DNA from: Cinclus cinclus
Lineage: Eukaryota; Chordata; Aves; Passeriformes; Cinclidae
DNA length: 64,000 nucleotides
Direction: 5' to 3'
Assembly (NCBI RefSeq): GCF_963662255.1
Contig: NC_085047.1
Location: 48,577,006-48,641,005, forward strand
Under the pieces are notes generated by a model. That model was not told the origin of the DNA and ran no database searches. It saw only the letters and a list, made by a program, of their open reading frames with translations. How positions within the stretch are numbered: position 1 is the first letter of the stretch; every line of letters starts with the position of its first letter. The translations under genes and the position numbers were made by a program. Positions 34,202 to 47,859 of this stretch are shown here, piece after piece.

Positions 34202-34226
34202 CATGCTTTGGGATTAAAAAAGCATG
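34202..34226 (+). repeat. Inverted repeat in CDK8 3' UTR with ATTAAA in the loop
   Basis: CATGCTTT (34202-34209) pairs perfectly with AAAGCATG (34219-34226) around a nine-base loop, gggattaaa, that contains the variant poly(A) hexamer ATTAAA. The stem is short, so stability in the cell is uncertain. Confidence 0.6.
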
Positions 34227-34517
34227 AATGATATTTCCTAAAAAGGTGCGGCATCCATTCAGATATTTTGTCATGAATTTTGAGAACCAGCTTGGTGTAG
34301 TGGATTTTAAATTTTGTTCAGTTAATTTTTTTTTTTAATGTTCGCACGTTGTTTAGGGGTGCCATTCCTACTGCAGAGGAACAAGGTGTTAGGAGAGCCT
34401 TAGAATTTATGAGGAAAAACTTACATACAATGTACTGTATCAAACTATTTTACATGAATGACACAAGTATTCTGAGTAAAAAAAAAAATCAAACATTGTT
34501 AAAACAAGGTGTTATGT

Positions 34518-34523
34518 AATAAA
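34518..34523 (+). promoter_or_regulatory. CDK8: CDK8 poly(A) signal AATAAA
   Basis: This is the canonical hexamer. A TG/T-rich stretch follows at about 34551-34570 (ctttgcctgtgttctttttt), the usual downstream element, so cleavage is expected around 34538-34548. It is the only canonical hexamer I found between the stop codon and this point. Confidence 0.85.
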
Positions 34524-34545
34524 TTTATTTTTCATAAATCTGCAC

Positions 34546-36747
34546 ATGACCTTTGCCTGTGTTCTTTTTTATCGCTGAAAACCCCTTGCTCCCCCATCTA
34601 TATCAGGTTGTGTCCTGAGAAATGACATCCAATGGGAATTTGTCTTGCAAGGCAGGCTTCCATTTACTGGTGAGAAGGATAATTTTTCTTTTAAACAGCA
34701 GGAAAAAAAGGCATTGCTCTTGTCCTGTACATGTAGCTGATCAGCTGGAGATACTCTAAAAGTGGGTTTATTACCAGCAGCATTTCCTAGATCAGGCAGC
34801 TCCTTTTCATCTACAAAATCCAGAGGCATTCCTATCTGGATAGTTCTGAGGTTTCTGCTCATTCTTTCTTTGGTAGGTAATACTACACCACAATTTTGAC
34901 ATAGATATATGCAATACACTCAGGATATTTTTCTGCAGGTGCTTCATGTAATGTGAATATCAACTTGTGTGATTCCTCCAAATGCACTGAGATGCCAGTG
35001 GGGGGGCAAAACAAAAACCAAATCCTTAGTCAGCCTGAAAGGCAAACCATGTTTGAGGTGCAGATAAAACTACCTGGCTGGATGGACTACAGGTTCAAGT
35101 ATGCAGGAGACTTAAAAAACTAAAGAACAAAATCTGAGTGCAGAATTTATCCTGCTTTTATGATACTGCATGATGGCCTTTTAATTTTGACATAAAAGTT
35201 GTCAAAATCTGTCTTTCCTTGGTTTCTGGAATAAATTAATATATAGGTGGGAGTGCATTAAACTTCTTGGTTTGCTTTTCAAGTGAAAACATTTTCTGTC
35301 TTTATTATTAATTTATATATAGGCTTTAAGCTTGCCTGTTCAGTATGTCCAGACTGTTCCCACGTACTCAGATAGTGCCAAGACTTTTTCTTGTTAAAGT
35401 GCTATTGGCCCAGGTTTTTGTTTCCTATTGATGCATATTCATATTAATGCAAAATAGCATTACTCATGTAATAGCAGACTTTATTTGATATGGCTATATT
35501 GTGATGTCTGCAGCTGGAAAGTAGCAGGCTTGCTTGAATTTCATTTTTACAAAAGGCAATGCATCAAGTTGACAAAAGGTGCTCTTGCCATTATTTTATG
35601 CTTTAATTTAATTTTCTTATTTAAAATGTATTTGAGATAAAGATGCAGCTTTATATTCTGCATTTAGTTTTTAATGGCCTGCTACTCTCAATTTCATTCA
35701 CTTGTATTCTCATTTTTAGTAGATATATTGCAGATTACATGAACAAACAGATCCTGCAGGGAGGCCAAATCTTAATATTTGACTTGTCTGTCATCTGGTC
35801 ATTTGTTAGGTACTGGAGGTTTTTTTTCTCTAGGACTTTGGAAAGAAAAAGTTTTTCAATGTTTGGTATAACCTCTGGCACCTTGAAGACGGGTATGATT
35901 CTGTATTGCAGATAAGGTCAGTCACATCATATTAATGATAATTATAAGCAATCTTCTGCATCAAATAAGCTTTTTAATACTATCTTTAGAAATACTGAGG
36001 CCAAAGCTCTAAATTACTTTCCTGAACTGTATAAAAATACATTAATCCTGTTATTATGCTCTTGATGGGGTTTTTACACGAGGGTTACCGAAAGGGGAGG
36101 AGAAGAAAGCACCTTTGAGAAGGATTTAATAGAAGAGTTACAAATTCCCGTGAGGAGATGGCAGCAGCAGCCAGCATGCAAGCTGTGCCTCTTTCCTCAC
36201 ATGGCTCAGCTTTTGTTACTGAATTCAAGAACTTCAAAGCTTTTCCTTACTCACCAACAATTATCTGGACCCATCTGAGTGCATTTAAAATAGCTGGAGT
36301 CTGGGAGCCTGTCTTTGTTGCTGTGATTAAAGGACAAATTGTTTTGCTAGTGTAGGCTTATGTTGAAAATGGGCTACAAGCTTAACTTGATAGTGGGGAT
36401 AAATCTGCTACTGCACCTTAACCTTGGCAGTCCTGGCAAGCCTGGCCTGTGGCAGCTCTGCATTTATCATACTGAATAAAGATCCAGCTGCTTTAAGAAG
36501 AAAGAAAGAACTTCTGCACTGATCCCTTTTGAAGAGGCTTTCAGTGTTAGTGGTGGGAGCAGCAGTCCCACCTTCCTAGAAGGAAGAACTAGAAGACTTT
36601 GTCCTGTTCTTTTGTGTGTGTGTATGTAGAAATGGGAAAATACTCCGTTCATTCACTGACTTCCCCGTGGCAGTGCCCCAGCAATGCCCAGCTAAGGAGT
36701 AGGCCAGTGTTCTGGTTTTCTTTTAGCTTTTTTTTTTCCGTGGGAGG
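34546..36747. other. Intergenic, A/T-rich
   Basis: This is the downstream flank of CDK8. The minus strand holds an open frame at 34569-34919 (first ATG 20 codons in) that resembles nothing I know. No repeat family was recognised. Confidence 0.6.
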
Positions 36748-36980
36748 GTTTAGGCTGGATATTAGGAAAAGGTTCTTCACCGAGAGGGTAGCTGGACAGT
36801 GGCACAGGTTTCCCAGGGAAATGGCCATGGCATCAAACCTGCCAGAGTTCAAGCACTTAGATAATGCTCTCAGCCATGTGCTGTGATTTTGGGGGTTGTC
36901 CTGTACAGGACCAGGGGCTGGATGTGCATGATTCTTGTGATCCCTTCCAATTTAGGATATTATTCCTTCATTCTGAAGCC
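36748..36980 (+). mobile_element. CR1 LINE 3' end (sense), intergenic
   Basis: It shows the standard 3' block: GGCTGGATATTAGGAAAAGG, 'TTCTTCACCGAGAGGGTAGC', 'GGCACAGGTTTCCCAGGGAA', then 'GATCCCTTCCAATTTAGGAT' and an ATTCCTTCATTCTG tail. The T run with G just before it (36725-36746) may mark the 5' truncation junction. It lies about 2.2 kb past the CDK8 poly(A) site. Confidence 0.9.
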
Positions 36981-39900
36981 ACTTCTGGGCAAACCCTCTT
37001 GTGGCTTCACTGGAAGGCCAGCCTGGTCTCCACGTCTCATGTGTGGTGCCTGTTGATCCTTTTATGAACATGGTTAGGCAGTTTGGCTTCCACCAAGTGG
37101 GGTAATGGAGCCTGCAGGATTTCATAGGACTTGCTGTGTGTCAGGGAAGGAAAGACAGAGAGTATTTCTTGGAGCCAGTGGTGAAGTTGCAGACATGCCA
37201 TTTGGAGTAAATATTGTTGGTTAAGATGAGCCTCATTTCTGCAGAAGGAATGAGTAATGTGGTGCTCACCTACACCATATTTTAGTTCCTCCCCTGAACA
37301 GAGCAGCCTTTTTTTGTTCAGTAGGGCTACCATCTCAGCATCTTCCTTCAGGCTGAGTGGTTACAGTGATTCAGGCTGCCAGTTGTGAGACAGTTTAATA
37401 TCCAGCATCTCTGGAGACCAAGGTAGATGAGCCTAAATCAGTGTAATTTGCTTGTCACAGCTATGGATAAAGAACACTCTGTGAAATAATTTGTCAGACA
37501 TCAGAATGATGGCATGTACAAACTGTATTCCAGCAGTGGGATAGAGAGAGAAAAAGGTGCTTACCCTTTGAAAGCAAAACAGAAAGAAAGCTGCTGCTGT
37601 TTCTACCAGGTCTCTTGTGATAAGTTCCTCTCCTTGAGGATTTCAGGCAGCCTTTTTCTTGGTGCTTGGCTTCAGTGATGGCAGGAGCTGTCTCCAGAGG
37701 ACTGTCTGTACTTGCAGAGATGCTGTGCTGGAGAGCTGGGCAGTGGCACTGATGTTAATGAAGCCATTGCCCTGGGGTGATTCATGCCAGCTCCAGCCCA
37801 GGATGGGAATCTGGGTGAGCTCCATCACTGCTCTGAAAGCCCCCATGTCACAAGATGTTGAAAAGTACTTTTCAGCTGCCAAGATTAGGGTGCCTTTCCT
37901 TGGCTCTCAAGGAGTTTAATTATCCCTGAATTTAACTATCCCTTTTCATTTCTGGTCCTATGTAGGTGGACTGGGTAGTGCCCTGAGCCAGGAGAGGTGG
38001 TGGAAGGGCTGGTGCAGGAGTAGTTGTTATTTAAGCTGCTCAGCGCACCTTGGCACATAGCCCTGAGCCCACAGAACCACCAAGGACAGCCTTTACAGCA
38101 TGTGCTTTTGGGAAGTGTTTCCATTTGCTCAGCTGGGGATGTGGGAAAGCTGCCATATCCTTGGAGCAAGCCTTTGTTTAATGTTTGTTGGAGCCTTGAA
38201 TTTGTACAATGTGTCACCCACAGTGTATGGAGAGCAGCCGCCTCTCTGACACCCCATTAGGCACATACGGAATGCAGCGGCTGACCGAGGGAGGGAGGGA
38301 GATGAAGCAGGGATTTGTGTACAGACAGTGCTTACAGGAGTGCTGAGACAGAGGTGAAAAGCCTTTGAGCAGATGCTTTTGGAGGGCCCAAGGTTACACT
38401 GAGAAGGCCCAGAGGTATTGTCTTGCTGTGGTGTAAAGAGCACCTGTCTTTCATGGGAGCTCATTCCTTCTCTGACCCACTGTGCCAAAATCTGACCATG
38501 TCCTGTATTGGTTTGTGCAGCTTTGCCTTTAGTATTTGGCTGGTCTTCCCACAAGGTACTGGCCAGGCATGCTAAGAGCTGCTCTTATTGATCACCTGTT
38601 AAAATCAAAGTTCTGTTTCTGTTCATAGTGTTTCTCAAGTATACGTAAGTACCTGTGAAGTTCCTACATTAGCCAAGCTCCACCTTAGTGAATTTATGCC
38701 CTTACCTGGGCAGGGGAGACAGTAGGATATATTGTTTGGCATTCTTCACACCTGCCTCAGCCATGTGCTCCTGTAGATCAGAATATGGAGATACTCAGCA
38801 AACTGTGGAGAAGGATTCTTTGGGATAAATTCTGCATTTGGGTGCCAGCAATGTTCCCTGTAGGAAGGGGGTTTTGCTTTGAGGTGTGCTCAGCTCAATG
38901 CAGACAGCTCATACACAGCTCAGGCACTCCTGATGTCCTTCAGGGTTTGCTCTGGCTCTCTGCCCCACCTTGCTTTCAGATCAAGGAAAGGTGAAAGGAG
39001 TGTGTGATGTTGCAGACCAGGAAATCCCTGTATAAACTCCTAAAATATATTCCACTCCCACCAGCCGTGCAGGTATGTAATACAGCTATGCAATTTACTG
39101 GCACACCAGACAAAACCATCTGGTTTGAAAATCCCCTCAGTGTCTTTGGAGGCCTTGCTGGGAGAGCCCTGCAGGGAGCTGTGACACAGAGCAGCCTGTG
39201 CCTCCTGAGTGATGTGCTGAGGATGCCCGGGGCTGATCAACAGCTGCTTGATCAGATCTCATCCAGCCCCAGCTCCGTGGGTGAAGAGGTGAGGCTGTCA
39301 TTTGCAATCACACGCTTCTCCAGCTCCCCAGGAGGAGGAGAGGAAAGGAGGCTCAGGCAGTGCCGTGTGGGTCTGAGGAGAGGAGGGAAGGTGATGGCTG
39401 CGGGCAGTAAGGTGCTGGTCAATCAGGTTGGCTGGTTTGGTGCCCTGGGGCTCAGCCAGACCCTGCTCATCGATGGCTCAAGGTGCTGTGGGGACCCACT
39501 GTCAGAAGGGACAGTGCTGGAAAACCTCCTTTAGTCCTACTGAAAAGGTGCAGAGCATGTGGACACTCGAAAGCAGGCTGAAGGAGGAGACCAGCTCATA
39601 TCCTGCAGCTGCCTTACACAGCACCTGGCTCCTCACTGTGCTTCCAGTGTCTACCGGGACCTGCAATCCTGTTTCCACTCCCCCGGGGATTTAGTGCTGT
39701 GCCCTTGCCCACATGTGAATGAGTGCAGCATCCCAAGTCTGTGGACAGTGAGGCACAGTCATGGGGGAAGGTGGTGACACAGGTGCCAAACCACTGCTCA
39801 AACATGCTGGCTCGTGTTTACAGGTGATGGATCATTTTGGTTAAAATATTACAGAGTGGGAGAAATGTGATTTTAGCTTCCACTAGGAAAAAAAGGCTGG

Positions 39901-40239
39901 GAAAATGGATCAGCATAAAATATTATCATGAAAGCTTGTCTGACATACTTTTCTATCTGTTGGGTTGGTGTTTTTTCTTAAACAGAGAATAAAAAGTATG
40001 AAATCCAGTTCACTGGGAACAAGAAGAAATTATATCCCAGAGGTCTGTGTTTTAATGGAGTAACCCGTGCTGCGCCATGCAGTGTCACACCATCAACCAG
40101 CAACATGCACGTACCTCAAAGGAATGAGGAAAAGCCAAACTGGAATCTGGATCTGGAGGACAAGGTGGGGATAACAAACCTGCAGTTTGAACAAAAGGCC
40201 ATGAAGGTGTTTTGCCTCCTGGTTTGGTTCCAGTGCATT

Positions 40240-40241
<2 letters not shown>

Positions 40242-40286
<45 letters not shown>
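40242..40286. repeat. (CA)n microsatellite
   Basis: About 22 uninterrupted CA units. The open frames with Thr-His or Cys-Val runs here are artefacts of this repeat. Confidence 0.95.
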
Positions 40287-40288
<2 letters not shown>

Positions 40289-41311
40289 CAGTGACTGATC
40301 CCACGGTGCAGAGCCCGGGCATGCTGCAGCCACAGGTGCTGCTCCTGGGGTTCAGTGCCTTTCAGGGGGGTCCTGAAGGGTGCAGGGCCAAAGGCAGCAG
40401 AAGGGCTGGGGCAGCTTTTGTTACCACTGTGGTATTTTACAGAGCATTGCAAAATGGGGCAGAGATGCCCTGGTGTCCTCCCCAGAAGACACTGGAATAT
40501 AGGGACGTCATCACTGTCACTGAATCTGCAGTTTATTCCTTAATTAAAGACATTTCCAGAGAAAAGGGTTAAATATCCACACTGAAAACCATTTTCACTG
40601 GCTGGAAGCCTAATTAATGGATTGTAAAAATTACTGTCCTTGAGAGCGGCACCTTAAACAGTAGTATTTAAACAGGGTAGTTTATGCTCCATGAAGTTAC
40701 GAATACATCTTTGCTGATCCTTAATATTCCTTGTGTAATTCTTAAAAATGCCAGGAATAAAAATATTGATTATGCTAATTATTTATGAAATGTTAATATC
40801 CAAGAGCTAGTCAGAACAAAATCTTGTGCATAAGAAGCAATGATGCAGAACATGACCTGTCCTTAGAGGCTATTGGTCTTTACAGTGATGTATCAGGGCA
40901 GGTTATTGTATATATGTATATATTTTCTACCACTGGCATTTCAGTCAGTCTTTTGATCTGAAAATCTTACAGCATCAGTGGCTTGGAGCAGATGCAGTTG
41001 GGGATCAGGATGTCCTAAATAAACCATCACACACCCCCTCAGGCTTCCAAGTCACACAGGGGAGGGGGAAAAAAATGCCCCGAAAACCTGAGACACGTCA
41101 AACCACAGAGCAGGGAAGGTTATACATGGATATGTCATGGACTCTGAAAACATCAAAGCTGAGGCCACGGTAAGAGAAGTTAAAAGGTGTGGAAGTTAAA
41201 AGGATGAAAACTGCCTAGAGAGAAAAGCAAACCAATATTCTGGAGATACTTTGGAGGGGTATGAATGCCAGGGTGCTGCAGAGCAGGCAGGCAGTGATGT
41301 GGTTTGGGGCT

Positions 41312-41347
41312 GGGCAGTACCAGGACCTGGGGCAGTACCAGGACCTG
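41312..41347. repeat. Two-copy 18-base tandem duplication
   Basis: GGGCAGTACCAGGACCTG occurs twice in direct succession (period 18) inside a GC-rich patch. Confidence 0.85.
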
Positions 41348-44300
41348 CTGCTCCCCCCCGTGCCAAGGGCTGAGCCTGCAGTTGAGTCCCCTGTGCATTC
41401 CCAGAGGGCATCAACATTTCCTAGTGCTGCTCCTGCCCAAACCAAGCTCCCCTTCCTCTCAAAATGTCCCTTTGAGCCGGTGCCTGGCAGGGGCCACGGG
41501 GGAGCGAGCCCAGGGAAGGCACTGTCCCTGCTGTGCCAGGGGCTGGCAGAGGTGGGTGTCAGGGCTGGGTGGTGGCCAGCACTCATCTCCACTTAGTGCC
41601 ACGTTGCATGGAAGAGAATCTGATACAAATCAGAGCAAATGCAGCTCTCAGGCTCTAACTGATCAAGCTTCACACAGAATGTGCTATTTCTAATAAATAT
41701 TTTAGGCAGTAAAACATCCTTCAGAGAGGTCTGCTGCATTCCTGTTATGTGCCTTCTTGCTGGGAGAAGCCCACATTAGCTGCTTCAAATATTCAAATGC
41801 TTGATATATAGTTACTGTTTTATGGAAAAATGCCTCCGGGTGAGATGTGTTTAATAGAGAGAGGTTAATATGTGAGTGATTTATCTCATTTTGCTAAGTT
41901 CATGCCTGTAATTCAATAACCCCATGAGCTACACTTAACTGTATTCAATAAAGATGATCTAGAGGAGATGTTCGTGCAGGTGAAGGATTCAAGAACTGGA
42001 GGAAAGGTTGTTACAAATAAGTGGGTTTGAAGTAAACAGGGAGCTCAGGCAGAACTCTCCCCCAGGATAGATGTCTTTAGCATCATTAAACCAGTACAAA
42101 TGGCTCTGTGAGCTGCAAAGATTTTTTCCTCTGAAAGGAAAAAGCTGTGAGAGAGACTTTCATTAGGCAGAAAATGCCACCTTGCGCTCCGGCCGTGACC
42201 CAAATCCTGCAGCAATCCTTCACAAGCTGTCATCTTGGGGAGCATCCCCAGCAGAGCGTGCCGGATCCTCTGGCAATGAGGTGGTGTTAGGAAGGGCACA
42301 GGAAGGTGGTTTTACAAGCAGACAGAGGAAAGAGGTGTGACAGCCCAGGGCTTTATTCACCACCTGCTTTAGAAAACCTTCAGACACGTACCTGGGTGTG
42401 CCAAGTGCTTTACAGACAGTACTATGTGCAGACTCTGACAGCATGTCAAGGAAATGCGGTCTCTAAAAGCTGTTCAGGGCTATAATTGCCCCGTTTGATT
42501 GTAAAGCTAAAGTAAACAGCACTGGCAGCTGAGTCACCCAATTGCAGACCAGAAGCACTTCTAATTTAGGTCTAAAAATATCTTGCGTGCTTCTAAGTTA
42601 CTGGCTGTATGGAGAAGAAAAGACACTGAAAAATAAAGGCATCACAGCATTGACAGTGACTGCACAAAGGGTTTTGGGGTGAGGTGTGAGTATTGTCCCT
42701 GGCCTGGCACTGTGGCCAGCACGGCTGTGTGGATGGCCAGCACTGGTGGCTCGCTGTGTGCAGCTGCAGGTGCCAGCCTGGGCCAGGAACGGGTTCCTAC
42801 CTGAAGGTGTAGAGCAGTAGCAAGAGTTGGGAAAAAGGAGTGGTTTTCAGCCAAAAAGGTGATAGAAGAGGCCTGGGGACAGCAAATAAGCTATGGCCAT
42901 TGATTGCTTTTTCACAGCCGACACCTTGGAGGCATGGAGCAAAAGCAGGAGGCAGCAGCTTCAAAACAGAGAGATGCTTTCACACCACATCATTGCACAG
43001 TGGGGCTCTGCCATGGGAGCCTGTCGGTGCCAGACACAGCTTCAAAACGTGGCAGGAAAATGTCATGAAAGGAAAATAATTTAAACTCTATTGCCTACAG
43101 AGACACTAACTCTGGCCCAGGAGGTCTCTTGGATCCCCATGGGGGAGGAGGAGAGGCTGGGAAAGTGCTACAGTGGGTTTACCCTGTCCTCATCCTCCTC
43201 CTGTGGCATCTGTGGCTGGCAGAGACAAGCTGTGGGGTCAGATGGACATTTGGTCTGACCAAGGGTGACTGCTCCTCTACGACAAACAGTCTCACACAGT
43301 GGGGGCAGCTGTCCCTGAGCCACCACGTGAAGGTCACTCTGTGGCTGCAGCCTGGCAAATGTGCTCTGCTCAGCCCCCTCAGTCCCACCATGTGGCCACT
43401 TGCCCAGCACAGCTGGAGCCTTTTGATACGGGATGCCTTTGCCTGGACATTGCCTGACAGTCAAAGCCCAAAACCTTCAAGAATTTGAAAATCATCAGCC
43501 TTGGAGCAAATTGAGTGAGAGGAGACACTGAGCTGGCAGAGTTAGAGGAGGAGATGAGAGAGCAAAGGTGCCAGAATCCTTGGGGCACTGGCTGCTGCTA
43601 CCACAGCTCCTGGTGCAGGTACCACCAAGAGCTTGGGCATTGCTGAAGGGAGTGGGAAGGCCTAGGGAGCTGTAGAATAGTTGGCAGAAACAGAAAGGCG
43701 AGCAGATGGAGGAAAGGACAAACATGAGCAGTGGGAGCACCCCTATCTGTGCAACCCACCATGGTACACATGCTACTAGCTCCTGTTTTTGACTTCTCTT
43801 CCCAATAATTATTGCATTGGAATAAACAAATCACCCCTTACCCCCTGCAGGGTCTTTGGTGTTTCTGGTGCCTACAGTTCTCTTCAAAAACACAGCAGCC
43901 AGTGCAAGAAAGGAGCTACAGGTCATGTTTCTATCCTGACAACATCATTGCCACAGATAGGGCTGGCAGCAGCAGCCTGGGCTGAGGCACAGCCAGCTGC
44001 TCAGCTTGTCTGGGATGGAGCTTGGGATGACTGAAGCACTGGAAGGGATTTTCCAAAGCATGTGTCACAAAGCTGACAGGTTTTGGTTTTCCTGCTACTT
44101 TCAGAAGAGATTTTGCTTGGCATGAGCTCGTCTGTTTGTAAGGTTTGGCAGGGGCAGCCAAACCACTGACCCTGCGTGGGCTGAGTGCAGCCTCACAGCA
44201 CCTCTCCTGCTCCTTGCCAGGGCTGAACGAGATGCCTGGCCCTGGCATCCCACACCTCCCATTCCAGCCAGTCCAATGGGCCAAGTGGCTCAGCAGGAAG

Positions 44301-47300
44301 CCTGAATATACTCAAGTCTGTGTGGTGAAAGTTTAGAGGGACGTGTTAAAAGAACTACAGCTACATCTGAGGAAACAAGTCTGTCTGAGCCTTGACCCCA
44401 GGACAACCTCCAAGGGTTTCTTTAGGTGAGTCACGCTTGTGACTTTCCAAATATTTGGGAAAGGTCATTTTTTTCCAGCTGGTTCAAACAAAGAATAACA
44501 GTGATGCTCTTCTAAAAGCTTTCCAAATAGGTTTTTGAGCAAAGCTGTACAGGACAGGAGTGGGAAAAACAGAGAAGTGCAAAGACCCTGGAGAGCAGAA
44601 AAACTCTTCTGGGTTGCATTTTTTCCTCAGTCTTTCCATAAAGTAGCTAATTGAGCTTTTTTTTTTTTCCTTTGGTTGTCATTCTTTATGGTTGTTGATA
44701 TGCTTGTAGCTGCCATTTATGTAAAACACCCTGCTAAAATTTATCCCAGTTATTTTTCATTCAAAAACCACAGAAATATGATTTATTATATTAGGTACTG
44801 ATTTACCACCTCAGTGATCTCCGTCCTTCACATGCTATGCAGTTCTCTGTTTACCATCTCTGTTTGCTGTGTTGCTTTCACACACTGTAATTATTCTTCA
44901 TCCCATCTGCCCTCAACAGTGGTACCCTGATCACCTGCACCAGCATCCATGCAGGAAAAAGACTGGGGTAATCTGGAAGACACAGAAAAAATAGCAAATC
45001 TCTTTCTCTCTCTGGATCTGAATAAACCAACCCTTATAAATATGCAGAGTAATAAAACCCTTAATGCAGTGTGATTAAAAATTACGGTTCCCCCAGCAAC
45101 CCGAAGGCGGCTGCCTCGCGCGTGCCGAGGGTCTGAGATGGCTTTGCTGGGAAATTAATGCCTTCGTCTGTGCACGCAGCAGAGTTGGGGTTGCCATGGG
45201 AATGGGAGGTCAGGCTCTGCCTGGTGTGAACGCTGAGAAACTCTCTGCTCTGCTCCCCTGCCCTGCCCTGCTCTGCTGTGCCTTGGTGACTGGCAGCTGC
45301 CTGCTCCAGAGGCACTGAGAGCAGCTTCCTGGCCCTCAGTCCAGGCACAGATTTCCCCCCACCTGGCACCTCTGTTTCAAACCCCTTTTCTTCATTTTTC
45401 CCTCAGCACTTGGTGCTTCCCAAAATGTACTCTTTTTGTTTTGGTTTCTTTCAGTCCCCAGTGAGGCTTGTCACATTGCCACAAGTCTTCTCCCTATTCA
45501 GCTCTGGGTCAGTCCTCTCAGCTCAGCCTCTTGCATTTCCCTGTATGCCCTTGCTGGGAGCACAAGCACCTGCTGGGCCTTTTTAGATGAGGGCTCAGCA
45601 AATCATGTGTGTAAAACCTATTGGATGAATGTCCTAAATACTTTGGGTGGGTGATCCCATGCCCCTTGTTTGCTCGGGGCTGCGTGTGAATCTAGTCCAC
45701 AAACGGCACTGGTCCCCAAGGCTGTCAAACACTGAAATATGAGGTTTGGTTTTTTGGAGAGGAGCTCTGGAAATAATGCAGGTAAGGAACCCTGTGGGCA
45801 GGAGATAACCCAAAGCAGGAATAATATGAATTCTGAGAGCGGAATTAGCCCTTTGGAGCTCTCAGCCAGGATTTATGGCACACGTTTGGATTTAATGAAG
45901 ACAGAGTGTCTTTCTCACAGTTTCACTCCTGCTCGGGCATGAATTGCCAGGCGGGATGTGGGAGCTCCCGGCTGCAGTTTTATGGCCAGTTTTACAGGAG
46001 GTAGGGCAGCTGAGAGCAATGGCCCCTGGGCCTTCCCAGTTATGACTCTATGAGTGTCCAACTGCTCACTCGCTTGCAATATGTGCAATTTACACTGGAT
46101 GAAATGTCACCCGGTCAGCGGCTGGGAGCAATGCCACGTGGCTGCACCACAGCCCGAGGCAGCTTGCCACTGGCAGCCTGCTGCCTGCAGCTTCCCTCAC
46201 TGCAGCCCCTTAAAAGCTCACTTGATACGAGTTGGTCACACAAAGAAATCTTAATCCAGACACTCCCTCCAGGTGTGACAGGGACCTACCACTGGGAGCA
46301 TGGACAGCACATTGGCTGTGAACGAAATACTTGGTGATTTTTCACAAATTTCTTTACAGATATTTTTCTTCCCTCTCCATCACTACCACCTCTAGCAGTA
46401 GGTATCCTTCTTGCTCTTCTTTCCCCCCTCCTTTCCCTGCTAAATTATTACATGTCTACATCTGCTTGCTGTACTATGACTATCCACTAAATTCCATATT
46501 CTCTGTTTTATTTTCACACAATTTATCTGCAGGTAGCATTACTAAGAGACTGTTACTCCAGAACAGCAAATAAACATTCAGATTTTTTTCCCTTTTCCCC
46601 TGTAATTTCTGTGTGATTAGAGATGTACCCTGTTAAGCCAAAATAGACAAGAGGTCCTATTTTAATTCCATGTGAAGGGCAGGCAGGAAACTGTAGGTTG
46701 CAAAGGATCGTTCTCCTGCAGGACACACGCTGCAGTGAATGCTGGTATTTTACTGAGGAGGACTGGGAGCCTGGAGAAATCCTGGAAAACGAAGATCCAG
46801 GATTTACAGACTCCCATCTCCTCCTTTCTGCCTTGGTTCTGTAGGGATCAAAAGGTCCAGGGATTTCACCTAGAGAGCAACATGACTGGCAGCAGCACTG
46901 CCCATGTGTGGTGTCCCTGGGCAGAACTACAAGGAAGGTACCTGGGCAGTTTAGAAGTGAGTTATTTCTCACCCACCCCCTGTGTTAATGGGAATTTGGA
47001 AGCTAGGAAGCTATTGCTGGTCTGTAAATTCATGCCATTACATGAGAACTGCAGCTGTCATTTTTTTTGCAAAAAAAATAGGAAAACTGGTAAATAGAAG
47101 ACCTCGTGTATTGGAATTCACCTTGAGATTCATTAGCTTTATTGCTGGTATGTTGAGCAAGGGGCCTTCACACTGTTAAGAATGTTCCCAACAAAATGAA
47201 CAGCTCTTAAGCAGTTGGCCACTATTCAGAGTTGTGAAGGGGTAAGCAAAGTCAAAATATAAACCTGGGTTCAACTGTGTTCATCTTTTCCTCTTAACTC

Positions 47301-47859
47301 CTGCTGCAGTGCATTATTATTTAATCCAGGGGTAAAATAGGCAGGCTGGGCCCAGCCTGTGAAATCCTGGCCCAGCCAGCAACCCCTGGATACCTCTCAG
47401 ATCCATCTCAAAGGATGAGTACCTGGCTATTAAGTGTATTTCATAAGTGTCAGATTAGCAGAGCTGTGGGAGATGCAGTTGGGATGTGGGAAGCAGAGAA
47501 GAGCTCTGTGGAGGGTCGGTGCCTCTGCCAGGGGTTGTGAGTAGGATGTGCCCCACATTGTGAGGTCCTGGCACCTGTGTGGTCCCAGACTGCTGCTGAG
47601 CACTGTGCTGGAACCGCATTCTTGGGTGCTGCTTGTGTCAACTGGACACACATGGTCTGGCTTAAAAGTAATCAGTCAGACCTGGAGAGGTCTATGAAAA
47701 TCACAGGGTGTGAAGAGCAAATGAGACAGCTTGGTTTTTAAATTAATGCAACCAGTTTCACTGTAAATTCTTGTTAACCTAGGTTGGCTTTTCTCTCTGA
47801 ATATTCATTGTGAAGTGAGTTCTCCTCGGTTGCTCTGAGCTCTGCAAACAACACGGTCA

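Larger units (their letters stand above)
33383..34545 (+). other. CDK8: CDK8 3' untranslated region
   Basis: This runs from the stop codon to the expected cleavage site after the AATAAA at 34518. The first 150 bases are CpG-rich; the rest is A/T-rich with long T runs. It also contains the weaker hexamer ATTAAA at 34069-34074 and at 34213-34218, which could give shorter UTRs. The second lies in the loop of a small hairpin. The exact cleavage position is inferred. Confidence 0.85.
36981..47850. other. Intergenic, mixed composition
   Basis: It is visibly richer in G and C than the introns, with GC-richer patches at about 39.1-39.8, 41.25-41.6, 43.1-44.3 and 45.1-45.4 kb. Short open frames occur on both strands, as expected from the lower stop-codon density, but none is recognisable. 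It contains the CA microsatellite at 40242 and an 18-base tandem duplication at 41312. A/T-rich blocks at about 40.6-40.9 and 41.7-42.0 kb contain homeodomain-like TAATTA-type words, but no element can be called. Confidence 0.5.

Noticed and set aside
39004..39534. 176-codon plus-strand open frame
   Set aside because: It lies in GC-richer intergenic sequence with an overlapping frame on the other strand; no family resemblance.
40085..40572. Several overlapping frames with Cys-Val or Thr-His runs
   Set aside because: They are translations of the CA microsatellite.
43129..43488. 119-codon plus-strand frame with a hydrophobic N-terminal segment
   Set aside because: It looks superficially like a signal peptide, but antisense frames are equally open and nothing was recognised.
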